From an uncultured Alphaproteobacteria bacterium (GTDB lineage Bacteria; Pseudomonadota; Alphaproteobacteria; Caulobacterales; Parvularculaceae): a stretch of DNA of 64,000 bases. The notes under the pieces were generated by a model. It was not told the origin of the DNA and searched no databases. It was given only the letters and a program-made list of their open reading frames with translations. This document shows positions 10,292-18,684 of the stretch, piece by piece. Location: NCBI GenBank assembly GCA_902826095.1, contig CADEDN010000003.1, forward strand, positions 1 to 64,000, written 5' to 3'. The position numbers and the translations under genes are program-made. Position 1 is the first letter of the stretch. Every line of letters begins with the position of its first letter.

Positions 10292-11511
10292 GCGCCATGC
10301 TGAGCGTGAACGACGCGCTTGACGTCATTCGAACGGCGGCTTTCCCGCTTGGCGCCGAGACTGTTTTCGTCGGCGACGCATTGGGGCGCGTGCTGGCGGC
10401 GCCTGTCGTTTCAGGAATTGATCAGCCGCCGTTTCGTGCGTCCGCCATGGACGGCTACGCCGTGCGGCGAGCGGACGCGCGCGAAGGGGCGCGGCTTCGG
10501 CTGATTGGCGTCGCCGCGGCGGGCGCGCCCTTTCGGGGCGCTGTCGGCGCCGGCGAAGCGGTGCGCATTTTCACGGGCGCCGTCGCGCCGGATGGCGCCG
10601 ATCACATTGTCATTCAGGAAGAAGCGACGGAAGTCGACGGGTCGATCCTCATCGCCGCCGCACAGACAGGCGGATCAAACATCCGCGCCGCCGGCATCGA
10701 CTTCGCCGCGGGTTCGATCCTCAAGAAGCAAGGCGCGCGCCTGTCGGCGATCGATCTTGGCCTCATCGCATCGGCCAACATTTCTTCGGTTTTGGCGTAT
10801 CGAAGGCCGATGGTCGCCTGTTTCGACAATGGCGATGAACTGGTCGAGCCGGGCGCCGCGCTCGCCGACGGTCAGATCATCGGATCGAACCGCTTCGCGC
10901 TGGAGGCGCTGATCGGCTCATGGGGCGCCGCGCCGCGCTATCTCGGGCGGGCGGCGGACCAGCGAAGCGATGTCCGGCGCAAATTCGAGGATCGAGGCGA
11001 CGCGGATGTGATTGTCGCGATCGGCGGCGCATCGGTCGGCGATCATGATCATGTGCAGGGCGCGTTCGCGGATGCGGGCGGCGCTGTTCTGTTTTCAAAG
11101 ATCGCGGTGAGGCCCGGAAAACCGACCTGGTTCGGCCGCCTTGGCGAGACGCTGGTTCTTGGGCTGCCGGGAAACCCCGCTTCGGCGATTGTCTGCGCCA
11201 TCTTGTTCCTGAGGCCGCTCATTGCGCGGCTTGCCGGCGAGGAAGCGGAGGACAGCGCCATTCGCGCCGCGCTGACGGCGCCGCTCAAGCCGAACGGCGC
11301 GCGCGAGACTTATCTGCGCGGCCGCGTGACCGTCGATCAGACCGGCCGCCTTAATGCGGAGCCGTATTCGAAAGAGGATTCGTCGCTGTTGACGCCGCTG
11401 TCTGCAGGCAATTGCCTGATCCGACGCGGCGCTAATGCGCCGGAAGCCGCAGCAGGCGACCTTGTCGATTGCATTCTCTATGGCGCGCTGAGCGCTGGCG
11501 GCGCCGCTTGA
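10288..11511 (+). CDS. moeA: Molybdopterin molybdotransferase MoeA
   Basis: This protein of about 407 residues inserts molybdate into adenylylated molybdopterin. Recognisable parts are the QPPFRASAMDGYAVR segment, IFTGAVAPDGAD, the DNGDEL loop, and the GLPGNPASA signature of domain III. Start is either the GTG at 10288, overlapping moaC as GTGA, or the ATG at 10297; the overlap suits the coupled style of the operon. The end overlaps mobA in the same way (TTGA). Confidence 0.93.
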   Translation: MSAMLSVNDALDVIRTAAFPLGAETVFVGDALGRVLAAPVVSGIDQPPFRASAMDGYAVRRADAREGARLRLIGVAAAGAPFRGAVGAGEAVRIFTGAVAPDGADHIVIQEEATEVDGSILIAAAQTGGSNIRAAGIDFAAGSILKKQGARLSAIDLGLIASANISSVLAYRRPMVACFDNGDELVEPGAALADGQIIGSNRFALEALIGSWGAAPRYLGRAADQRSDVRRKFEDRGDADVIVAIGGASVGDHDHVQGAFADAGGAVLFSKIAVRPGKPTWFGRLGETLVLGLPGNPASAIVCAILFLRPLIARLAGEEAEDSAIRAALTAPLKPNGARETYLRGRVTVDQTGRLNAEPYSKEDSSLLTPLSAGNCLIRRGANAPEAAAGDLVDCILYGALSAGGAA

Positions 11512-12116
11512 TCGCGAAGGCGCAAATCGCCGGATTGGTGTTCGCTGGCGGGCGGTCAAGCCGCTTTCCCGGCGGCGCGAAAGAACTGGCGCTCCTGCGC
11601 GGCAAGAGGCTGATTGATCACGTCATCGAGCGCGCCGCGCCGCAAGTTCGCGTGCTCGCCATTGGCCGCGCCGCGGCGCCCGCGCATCGCTGCGAAAGCC
11701 TTGCGAGCGTCATTGATATCGTCAAGGACCGCGGGCCGCTTTCGGGTTTGCATGCGGGACTGATGTGGGCGGCGTCTTTGAGGCCGCCGGTCACGCATCT
11801 CGCAAGTTTTCCCTGCGATGCGCCGAATTTTCCGGAGACGCTGGTCGCGGCGCTCGCCGATGCGCTTGAACGAGCGAACGCAAGAGCCGCGATCATCAGA
11901 CAGGGTGACGACGTCCATCCGACCTTTGGCCTTTGGTCTGTCGACCTCGCGCCGCTCGCCGAACGGCTGCTTGACACTGGCCCATGGTCGCTCCGGAATT
12001 TCGCGGCGGAGGCCAAGGCTGTCAGCGTTGAAATGATCGGCGCCGACGCGCTGGATTTTGCGAATGTGAACACGCGGGCCGATCTCGACGCCATCGAGCA
12101 AGGCCGCCGCGACTGA
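11508..12116 (+). CDS. mobA: Molybdenum cofactor guanylyltransferase MobA
   Basis: I place the start at the TTG at 11508, which overlaps the moeA stop (TTGA) and begins just before the nucleotide-binding loop. The product is about 202 residues. The P-loop-like GLVFAGGRSSRF...GAKELALLRGK is the MobA signature, followed by the ASFPCDAPNF metal-binding region. MobA attaches GMP to molybdopterin to make the MGD needed by FdsA. This is the last gene of the cofactor series in the window. Confidence 0.87.
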   Translation: MIAKAQIAGLVFAGGRSSRFPGGAKELALLRGKRLIDHVIERAAPQVRVLAIGRAAAPAHRCESLASVIDIVKDRGPLSGLHAGLMWAASLRPPVTHLASFPCDAPNFPETLVAALADALERANARAAIIRQGDDVHPTFGLWSVDLAPLAERLLDTGPWSLRNFAAEAKAVSVEMIGADALDFANVNTRADLDAIEQGRRD

Positions 12117-12187
12117 CGCCGCATGGACGCATCGTGGGAAGGGCGGTATCACTCGGGCGATCGCAAACGCCAGGGAACGCCCGCGCC

Positions 12188-13360
12188 ATGAGCAAGAATG
12201 TCGAACGCTTCGACGCATGGATCAGAAAGCGCTTCGTCGACCTGAATTCCGGCCTTGAAGAGCTTTATTTCGCCCAACAGGACCGCGCCAATGTCGAGGG
12301 CGTCGGCGATGATTTGAAACAGGCGATCTTCGAGGAAGGGCGCGTCTTCGTCGCCTCCTTGCGCGAGGAGGGGAACACCGATGAAGGGTTTGATCGCGCC
12401 TTTGATGTCCTTGGCGATCTCGGCCTCTGGCTCGCCGCGCTTCGCCGCCACGAGTTGACCAATCCGGCGCGCGAGGAGCGATCGCCTTTCCATGAAGCGT
12501 CCGCGCTCGGCATGCATATCGGCGCGTCGATCGGCGTCGTCCCGCGCTTTGCGACCAGCCATCTTTCAACGCACAACGCCGCCGTCAACGGCAAGCCGAA
12601 GAGCTTCACCTGGCTCAAGGATGAAAAGCTCTTCCTCGATTACAACACGCGGGGGATTTTCGCCTACAAGCGCGCCGCGGACGCCTTGATGCGGATTACG
12701 CCGATCGGCGTTTCGCACCCGGTCGCCCTCACGCTTTTCGAGGACGCGAAGAAGGCGCTTGATGACGTCGCCCGATGGAACGACGCGCTCTTTACGCAGC
12801 TTGACGTCGACCGGTTCTTTTACAGCGTCAGGCCCTATTACAAGCCCTATCGCGTCGGCCGCCAGGAATATCGCGGCGCGAATGCGGGCGATTTTTCGGG
12901 CATCAATGAGATCGACTTGTTGACCGGTCTTTGCCAGGCGAACGATCCCTATTATTCGCAGCTACTCGTCGACAAGATGCTGTTCATGCGGCCGGAGGAC
13001 CAGGAATCCCTTCGCGACTGCATGCGGCGTCGGGATTTTCTCGACATCTTCCTCGAAGCGGCCGCGACATCGAAGGGCGAGCCCTGGTTCAGGGAGAATG
13101 CGCGCGCCTTCGTCGACGTTTGCGAGGCGCATGGAAGGGCGGCGGCGCAGCACCATGATCAGCTCGTCGCGCGGTTCATCGAGCGACCCTCCGTCGCGCT
13201 CGATCAGCAGAAATTGTCGCAGGTGACGGCGAGCGGCCCGCCTTTGCCGGTGCTATTGCGGTCGCTTGAGATGCTGCGGGATCTTCGCCTTGCGGCGCCG
13301 CGCACGGACATTCGCACGCGCCATGACGATCTGGCGACATTGAAGGCGGCGCTCGGCTAG
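12188..13360 (+). CDS. PrnB-family (haem-dioxygenase fold) protein of unknown substrate
   Basis: The ATG at 12188 gives 390 residues. The sequence resembles the family named after monodechloroaminopyrrolnitrin synthase PrnB, which shares the haem fold of indoleamine and tryptophan dioxygenases. Key parts are the all-helical N-terminus with LGLWLAALRRHE, a STHNAAVNG segment, and a long conserved block RPYYKPYRVG...GANAGDFSGINEIDLLTGLC near residues 219-260. Several histidines could be the haem ligand, but I cannot assign it. No pyrrolnitrin genes are nearby, so the substrate is unknown. It lies 71 bp after mobA and may be read through from that operon. Confidence 0.7.
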   Translation: MSKNVERFDAWIRKRFVDLNSGLEELYFAQQDRANVEGVGDDLKQAIFEEGRVFVASLREEGNTDEGFDRAFDVLGDLGLWLAALRRHELTNPAREERSPFHEASALGMHIGASIGVVPRFATSHLSTHNAAVNGKPKSFTWLKDEKLFLDYNTRGIFAYKRAADALMRITPIGVSHPVALTLFEDAKKALDDVARWNDALFTQLDVDRFFYSVRPYYKPYRVGRQEYRGANAGDFSGINEIDLLTGLCQANDPYYSQLLVDKMLFMRPEDQESLRDCMRRRDFLDIFLEAAATSKGEPWFRENARAFVDVCEAHGRAAAQHHDQLVARFIERPSVALDQQKLSQVTASGPPLPVLLRSLEMLRDLRLAAPRTDIRTRHDDLATLKAALG

Positions 13361-13379
13361 AACATCTGGAAACGGAGAC

Positions 13380-13496
13380 GCCGCCCTTCGTGAGGCCGCC
13401 TTCGGCGACTCCGCAGGGTGAGGCGGATCGTGTTTCGATTGACAAAAACGGCCTCATCCTGAGGAGCGCGCGGAACGCGCGCGTCGCGAAGGATGG
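13380..13496. repeat. REP-like palindromic intergenic element (copy 1)
   Basis: The left part (13380-13426) contains CCCTTCGTGAGGCCGCC and GGGTGAGGCGG; the right part (13464-13496) contains GAGCGCGCGGAACGCGCG and GCGAAGGATGG. Left and right form a long imperfect inverted repeat. The left part recurs near 49514-49559, and the right part recurs at 50398-50430 with one mismatch in 33 bases. Confidence 0.75.
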
Positions 13497-13610
13497 CGAC
13501 GCGCATCGGCGCTGAATGTTTTGCGTAGCGCGCGTGCGCCGCAAATCGCTGCGAATGCGTCTGGCCGCAACATGGTTAACGAAATTGCGCCCACCGCGCG
13601 AATTCCCGAT

Positions 13611-13672
13611 CGCAAATACAATTTTTTCGCGGCTTGATCCGCCGACGGAAAATCCCACGTCACGCGTTGATA
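13611..13672. repeat. Dispersed repeat, family C (copy 1)
   Basis: The segment from CGCAAAT to GCGTTGATA contains GCTTGATCCGCCGACGG. A related segment lies at 33497-33548 in another large gap. The two align with small gaps and share the same order of blocks. I do not recognise the family. Confidence 0.55.
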
Positions 13673-13782
13673 GGAAAGAGGCCGGAGCGATCCGGCGATG
13701 CAACTTTGACTTTGCGAAAGGGATCATGAGGCTCGGGCGTTCGGCATTGATGCAAAATTGGGCTGATGAGGATTCATCGCCT

Positions 13783-13875
13783 GTCATCCCGGAACTCGCC
13801 GAAGGCGATTATCCGGGACCTCCGGCGGCGAACTCACAAGATCCCGGATCGGCGCTTCGCGCCGTCCGGGATGAC
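13783..13875. repeat. Paired CCGGGATGA-type hairpins
   Basis: GTCATCCCGGA and ATTATCCGGGA frame the first hairpin. GATCCCGGATCGGCGC, TTCG and GCGCCGTCCGGGATGAC form the second. The outer ends are complementary. Elements like this are common between genes in proteobacteria. Lying between convergent genes, it may act in transcript termination or message stability. Confidence 0.65.
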
Positions 13876-13908
13876 GCCATCGGTCTTGATCTCGGGAATG
13901 ATTTCGCC

Positions 13909-15093
13909 TTACGCCGAAAGGACGTCGGCGAGCGCCTCGCAAAGGTGGGCGACATTGCCGTCATTGACGCCGCAGAGATTGGCGCGCCCGTTGCCGGCGA
14001 CATAGATCCCGTGACGCTCGCGCAAGGCGAGAACCTGGCGTTCGTCGACGGGAAGAAGCGAGAACATGCCGTTTTGCCGCTCGATGAAGTCGAGACGCCC
14101 GCCGAGCTGGTGGTCGCGGGCCGTGCGCACGAGCAGGCGGCGGTTGTCCTCAACGGCGCGGCGCATCGTTTCAAGCTCGCGCCGCCAGATCATCGAAAGG
14201 TCCGGCGTCGACAAGATGTCGGCGACCAGAATGGCGCCGTGCGCCGGCGGCATCGAATAGATCTGCCGCGCGGCATTGACGACATGGCTCTTCATCGCCT
14301 CGGCGCGGCCGGCGTTCGCGCCGACCATCATCAGCGCGCCGGTTCGCTCGCGATAAAGGCCGAAATGCTTCGAGCAGGAGTAGGAAACAAGAAGCTCCGG
14401 CAGGCGTTCCGCCATCCGGCGGACCATCTCGGCGTCGGCGTCGAGACCCCTTGCAAAGCCGTGATAGGCGAAATCGACGAAAGGAAGAAAACCGTTCTTC
14501 GCCGCAAGGTCGATGATCGCGTCGATTTCCTTGGGCGACAGATCGGCGCCGGTCGGATTGTGGCAGCCGCCATGCAGCAGCAGCGCATCACCGGCGCCGA
14601 GCCGCGCCGCCGCGCCGTAAAAGGCGCTGAAATCGACGCCGCCCGACTTCGCATCGTAATAGGGAAGCATCTCGATCCTGAGGCCGGCCGCCGACAACAG
14701 CGGGTTGTGATTGGCCCAGGTCGGCGAACCGATCGCGATCCCTTCGGCGCCGGCGCGCTTCAGAAGCTCCGCGCCAACGCGCAGCGCGCCGCAACCGCCC
14801 GGCGTCTGCACGACCGCGCAGCGATCGGCGGCGATCGACGACCCGAAGACGAGTGCGCGGAGCGCCTCGCCAAAACCCGGCGCTCCTTCCGGCGGCATGT
14901 AGACCTTGGTCGTTTCGCGCTCGACGAGACGGCGCTGCGCGCTCGCGACCGCTTCCATCACCGGCGTCCGGTTGTCCGGCGTTCGATAGACGCCGACGCC
15001 AAGGTCGATCTTCTTCGCGCGCGGGTCCTCGCTGAACAATTTCGTGAGGCCGAGGAGCGCGTCGGGCTGCAAGGCGGCGAGATCGGAAAACAT
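13909..15093 (-). CDS. Aromatic/aspartate-type aminotransferase (class I)
   Basis: This 394-residue PLP enzyme is of the AspC/TyrB subgroup. The N-terminus reads DLGVGVYRTPDNRTPVM, typical of that subgroup, and the PLP lysine is K242 in SYSCSKHFGLYRERTG. GGCHNPTGAD is the cofactor-binding loop. Aspartate, tyrosine and phenylalanine are plausible donors. It lies 12 bp downstream of the indolepyruvate ferredoxin oxidoreductase gene on the same strand. The pair therefore suggests transamination of aromatic amino acids to arylpyruvates followed by oxidative decarboxylation. Confidence 0.88.
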   Translation of the reverse strand: MFSDLAALQPDALLGLTKLFSEDPRAKKIDLGVGVYRTPDNRTPVMEAVASAQRRLVERETTKVYMPPEGAPGFGEALRALVFGSSIAADRCAVVQTPGGCGALRVGAELLKRAGAEGIAIGSPTWANHNPLLSAAGLRIEMLPYYDAKSGGVDFSAFYGAAARLGAGDALLLHGGCHNPTGADLSPKEIDAIIDLAAKNGFLPFVDFAYHGFARGLDADAEMVRRMAERLPELLVSYSCSKHFGLYRERTGALMMVGANAGRAEAMKSHVVNAARQIYSMPPAHGAILVADILSTPDLSMIWRRELETMRRAVEDNRRLLVRTARDHQLGGRLDFIERQNGMFSLLPVDERQVLALRERHGIYVAGNGRANLCGVNDGNVAHLCEALADVLSA

Positions 15094-15105
15094 GGCGGCG
15101 CTTTC

Positions 15106-18100
15106 TCAGGCTGCGACGGAAGACCGCGGTTGATTAAACGAATCCATGAGGCCCGCAAGACGCTTGTCGGCCGCATCGATCGATGCGCGTTTGACCGGGC
15201 CATAGCCGCGAATGTCGTCGGGGAGGGACGCGATCGCGATCGCGGCGTCGAGATTTTCGGGCGTAAGGCGCGCCGCGATGTCGGCGATGCGCGCGCGGTA
15301 GTCTTCGATCAGCCGCCGCTCAAGCCGGCGCTCCTCGCTCCGCCCAAAGGGATCGAAGGCGGTTCCGCGCAGGAACCTCAGCCGCCGCAGGACCGACAAC
15401 GCCGCATACATCCACGGACCGAATTCGGATTTCTTCGGCCGCCCCTGATCGTCGAGGCCGCGGTTGAAGACCGGCGGCGCCATATGGAATTTCACCCGGT
15501 AATCGCCGGAGAACGCGCCGGCGATCTTCCGGCGGAACGATCCGTCGGTGTGCAGCCGCGCGACTTCATATTCGTCCTTGTAGGCCATGAGCTTGAAGAG
15601 GTTCTTCGCGACGGCGCGCGAAAACGCCGCGCCGGCGTCGGCCTTCGCGGACGCGTCCGCAATGGTCTTGATGAAGGCCCGATAACGCTCCCCGTAAGCC
15701 GCATTCTGATAGACGGCGAGAAACGAAGCGCGCCGGTCGACAAACTGTTGCAGCGTCAGGTCGGCGGGCGTTTGCTCGACCATCCCGGCGGCGCGCAGAA
15801 CGGCGCCGTCGTCGATCGCCGCGGCCCGGCCGAGCGCGAACGCGTCCTTGTTCTTGTCGACCGATACGCCGTTGAGGTCGATCGCGCGCATCAGCGCCGC
15901 CTCGCTGACGGGGACAAGTCCCTTCTGCCAGGCGAACCCCAGAAGGAACATGTTCGAATAGACGCTGTCGCCGAGCAGGCGAAGCGCGACGCCGCCGGCG
16001 TCGATCGTCGAGACATTGTCGTCGCCGCAAGCCTTTTGCAGCGTCCTGACGCGGCGGCGCGGTTCGAAATCGACATTGCGGTCGCGGATGAAATCCGCCG
16101 TCGGCAGAATATCGGTGCTCGCGACCGCGCGCGTCACGCCGGCCTGCATCACGCCGAGCGCGCGCGGGTCGGTCGCGACGACGAGGTCGCAGGCGATCAG
16201 CGCTTCGGCCTCGCCCGCGTCGACGCGCACCTGATGGAGCGCGCTGGGCGACGCCGCAAGGCGCACATAAGAGAGCACCGCGCCGCCTTTTTGCGCAAAG
16301 CCCATGAAATCAAGTACGCTGGAGCCCTTGCCTTCAAGATGCGCCGCCATGGTGATGATCGCGCCGATGGTGACGACGCCGGTGCCGCCGACGCCGGCGA
16401 CAAGAAGGTCGTAGGCGCGTTCGATTCGCGGCAAGATGGGCGCCGGCGATGCGGCGAGCAGCGCCTCAAGCGCTCCGTCGCTTTTGCGCGCTTCCGGCTT
16501 CTTCAATTCGCCGCCCTCGATGGTGACGAAGCTCGGGCAAAATCCCTTGAGACAGGAATAGTCCTTGTTGCAGGAGGATTGATCGATCGCCCGCTTGCGG
16601 CCGAACTCGGTCTCGACGGGAACGACGGAGAGACAGTTCGACTGTTTCGAACAATCCCCGCAGCCCTCGCAGACGAGGTCGTTGATCATCACGCGTTTGG
16701 GCGGATCGGGATATTCGCCCTTCTTGCGCCGCCGCCGCTTTTCCGCGGCGCAGGTTTGCTCGTAAATGAGCGCGGTGACGCCGGCGATTTCGCGCAGGTC
16801 GCGCTGCGCGTCGTCAAGGTCTTCGCGATGGCGGACCGCGATTTGCGGCGGAAGGCCGCCCGCCTCGACAATTTTTTCCGGCCGGTCGGAGACGACGACG
16901 ACCTTTCGGACGCCCTCCGCCAAGAGCTGGTTCGCCATCATCGCGACGGTGATGATTCCGTCGACGGGCTGGCCGCCGGTCATCGCGACCGCGTCGTTGA
17001 AGAGGATCTTGTAGGTAATGTTCGCCTTCGCCGCGATCGCCTGCCGGATCGCCATCGAGCCCGAATGGTAATAGGTGCCGTCGCCGAGATTCTGGAAGAT
17101 ATGCGGACGGTCTTTCAGGAACATCGATTTCGACGCCCAATTGACGCCTTCGCCGCCCATCTGAATGAGCGACGAGGTCTCGCGGTCCATCCACGACGCC
17201 ATGAAGTGGCAGCCGATGCCGGCGAGCGCCTTCGATCCTTCCGGCACTTTCGTCGAAGTGTTGTGCGGACAGCCGGAACAGAAATAGGGCTGACGCTTCG
17301 CGCCGCCTTGCGCCTCGACCGGCCGCGTCGCGCGCTGAAGCCGCGCCAGCGCTTCCCGGAAATCGAGTTCAGGGAATACGCGCAGGAGACGTTGCGCGAT
17401 GATCGGCGCGAGGCCGGAGGGCGAGAGTTCGTCGACCCAGGAGATCAGCGGCGCGCCCGCCTCGTCATGCTTGCCGAGAATGAGCTTCGGCTTCGACACC
17501 GCGCGATCGTAGATATATTCTTTAAGCTGACTTTCGATGATGCCGCGTTTTTCCTCGATGACGAGCACTTCTTCCTTGCCGGCCATGAAACGCTCGGCGC
17601 CGTCGCATTCGAGCGGCCAGACGAGGCCGACCTTGTAGATGTCGAGCCCGATCGCGCGGGCGCGGCGCTCGTCGATTCCAAGGATGGCGAGCGCTTCCAT
17701 CACGTCGAGATGCGCCTTGCCGGTCGTGATGATTCCGTACCTTGCGTTCGCGACGCCGTAGATCGCGCGGTCGATCGGATTGGCTCTGGCGAAGGCGCGA
17801 ACCGCCTCCTTCTTGAATTTCATCCGCCGTTCGATCTGCATGCCGGGCAGATCCGGCCAGCGGAAATTGAGGCCGCCTTCCGGCATCGCGAAATCGGCCG
17901 GGATCTGGAAACGCGGCGGCGCCGGGATCGCAACGCTCGCCGCGCTTTCGACCGTCTCCGATATCGCCTTGAACCCGACCCACATGCCGGAATAGCGGGA
18001 GAGGGCGAACCCGTAGAGTCCGTACTCGATATATTCGGCGAGCGAGGCGGGATTGAGCGTCGGCATGTACCAGGACATGAACGCGACGTCGGATTGATGC

Positions 18101-18591
18101 GACATCGACGAGGACGCGCAGCCATGATCGTCGCCGGCGACGACGAGAACGCCGCCATGCGGCGACGATCCGTAGGCGTTGCCGTGCTTCAGCGCGTCGC
18201 CGGCGCGGTCGACGCCGGGACCCTTGCCGTACCACATCGAAAAGACGCCATCGACGATGCGGGCGCCTTCAAGTTCGACCTGTTGCGCGCCGAGGACCGC
18301 GGTCGCCGCAAGGTCTTCGTTGATCGCCGGCAAAAACTCGATCTGCTCTTCCTTGAGGAACTTCGCCGCGCGCCAGAGCGCCTGATCGACGGCGCCCAAG
18401 GGCGATCCGCGATAGCCGGAGACAAAGCCGGCGGTGTTGAGGCCGTTGGCGCGATCAAGGCGGCGCTGATGCAGCATGATCGCGACGAGCGCTTGCGTCC
18501 CCGTCAGGAACGCGCGGCCCGATCGCCGACGGTAGCGGTCGTCAAGCTCGTAAGCGTCAAGCGCAGGCGTCCTTGCGTCATCCGCTGGCAT
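15106..18591 (-). CDS. Fused indolepyruvate ferredoxin oxidoreductase
   Basis: The ATG at 18591 is preceded by a GGAG motif and gives about 1161 residues, the usual size of the fused (alpha plus gamma) aerobic form; an in-frame start 21 codons earlier is less likely. The N-terminal two thirds is the thiamine-diphosphate part. Near residues 640-690 lie cysteine-rich ferredoxin-like motifs (CEGCGDCSKQSNC and the later CNKDYSCLKGFCP). The C-terminus is the gamma part, starting LLVAGVGGTGVVTIG. It converts arylpyruvates to aryl-acetyl-CoA with ferredoxin reduction. No dedicated ferredoxin gene is adjacent. Confidence 0.92.
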   Translation of the reverse strand: MPADDARTPALDAYELDDRYRRRSGRAFLTGTQALVAIMLHQRRLDRANGLNTAGFVSGYRGSPLGAVDQALWRAAKFLKEEQIEFLPAINEDLAATAVLGAQQVELEGARIVDGVFSMWYGKGPGVDRAGDALKHGNAYGSSPHGGVLVVAGDDHGCASSSMSHQSDVAFMSWYMPTLNPASLAEYIEYGLYGFALSRYSGMWVGFKAISETVESAASVAIPAPPRFQIPADFAMPEGGLNFRWPDLPGMQIERRMKFKKEAVRAFARANPIDRAIYGVANARYGIITTGKAHLDVMEALAILGIDERRARAIGLDIYKVGLVWPLECDGAERFMAGKEEVLVIEEKRGIIESQLKEYIYDRAVSKPKLILGKHDEAGAPLISWVDELSPSGLAPIIAQRLLRVFPELDFREALARLQRATRPVEAQGGAKRQPYFCSGCPHNTSTKVPEGSKALAGIGCHFMASWMDRETSSLIQMGGEGVNWASKSMFLKDRPHIFQNLGDGTYYHSGSMAIRQAIAAKANITYKILFNDAVAMTGGQPVDGIITVAMMANQLLAEGVRKVVVVSDRPEKIVEAGGLPPQIAVRHREDLDDAQRDLREIAGVTALIYEQTCAAEKRRRRKKGEYPDPPKRVMINDLVCEGCGDCSKQSNCLSVVPVETEFGRKRAIDQSSCNKDYSCLKGFCPSFVTIEGGELKKPEARKSDGALEALLAASPAPILPRIERAYDLLVAGVGGTGVVTIGAIITMAAHLEGKGSSVLDFMGFAQKGGAVLSYVRLAASPSALHQVRVDAGEAEALIACDLVVATDPRALGVMQAGVTRAVASTDILPTADFIRDRNVDFEPRRRVRTLQKACGDDNVSTIDAGGVALRLLGDSVYSNMFLLGFAWQKGLVPVSEAALMRAIDLNGVSVDKNKDAFALGRAAAIDDGAVLRAAGMVEQTPADLTLQQFVDRRASFLAVYQNAAYGERYRAFIKTIADASAKADAGAAFSRAVAKNLFKLMAYKDEYEVARLHTDGSFRRKIAGAFSGDYRVKFHMAPPVFNRGLDDQGRPKKSEFGPWMYAALSVLRRLRFLRGTAFDPFGRSEERRLERRLIEDYRARIADIAARLTPENLDAAIAIASLPDDIRGYGPVKRASIDAADKRLAGLMDSFNQPRSSVAA

Positions 18592-18624
18592 GAGGTCGGC
18601 TCCAAATCGCAAGGATGCATAACT

Positions 18625-18657
18625 GATTTGCGGGCGAGTGTCGCCCGCCCGCAAATC
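18625..18657. other. Inverted repeat upstream of the oxidoreductase gene
   Basis: GATTTGCGGGCGA, GTG, TCGCCCGCCCGCAAATC forms a strong stem between the M3 peptidase stop (18685, minus strand) and the oxidoreductase start. There is no T-run on either side, so it is a possible attenuator or message-stability hairpin and not a classic terminator. Confidence 0.45.
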
Positions 18658-18684
18658 CTGCGAATTGACGCCGCCGGCCTTGCC

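Larger units (their letters stand above)
13361..13908. other. Repeat-rich gap between convergent genes
   Basis: No gene is supported here. The gap holds three repeat elements, listed separately: a palindromic unit at 13380-13496, a second dispersed element at 13611-13672, and a pair of CCGGGATGA-type hairpins at 13783-13875. A frame of nearly 9 kb that begins here on the plus strand is antisense to real genes and is rejected. Confidence 0.7.
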
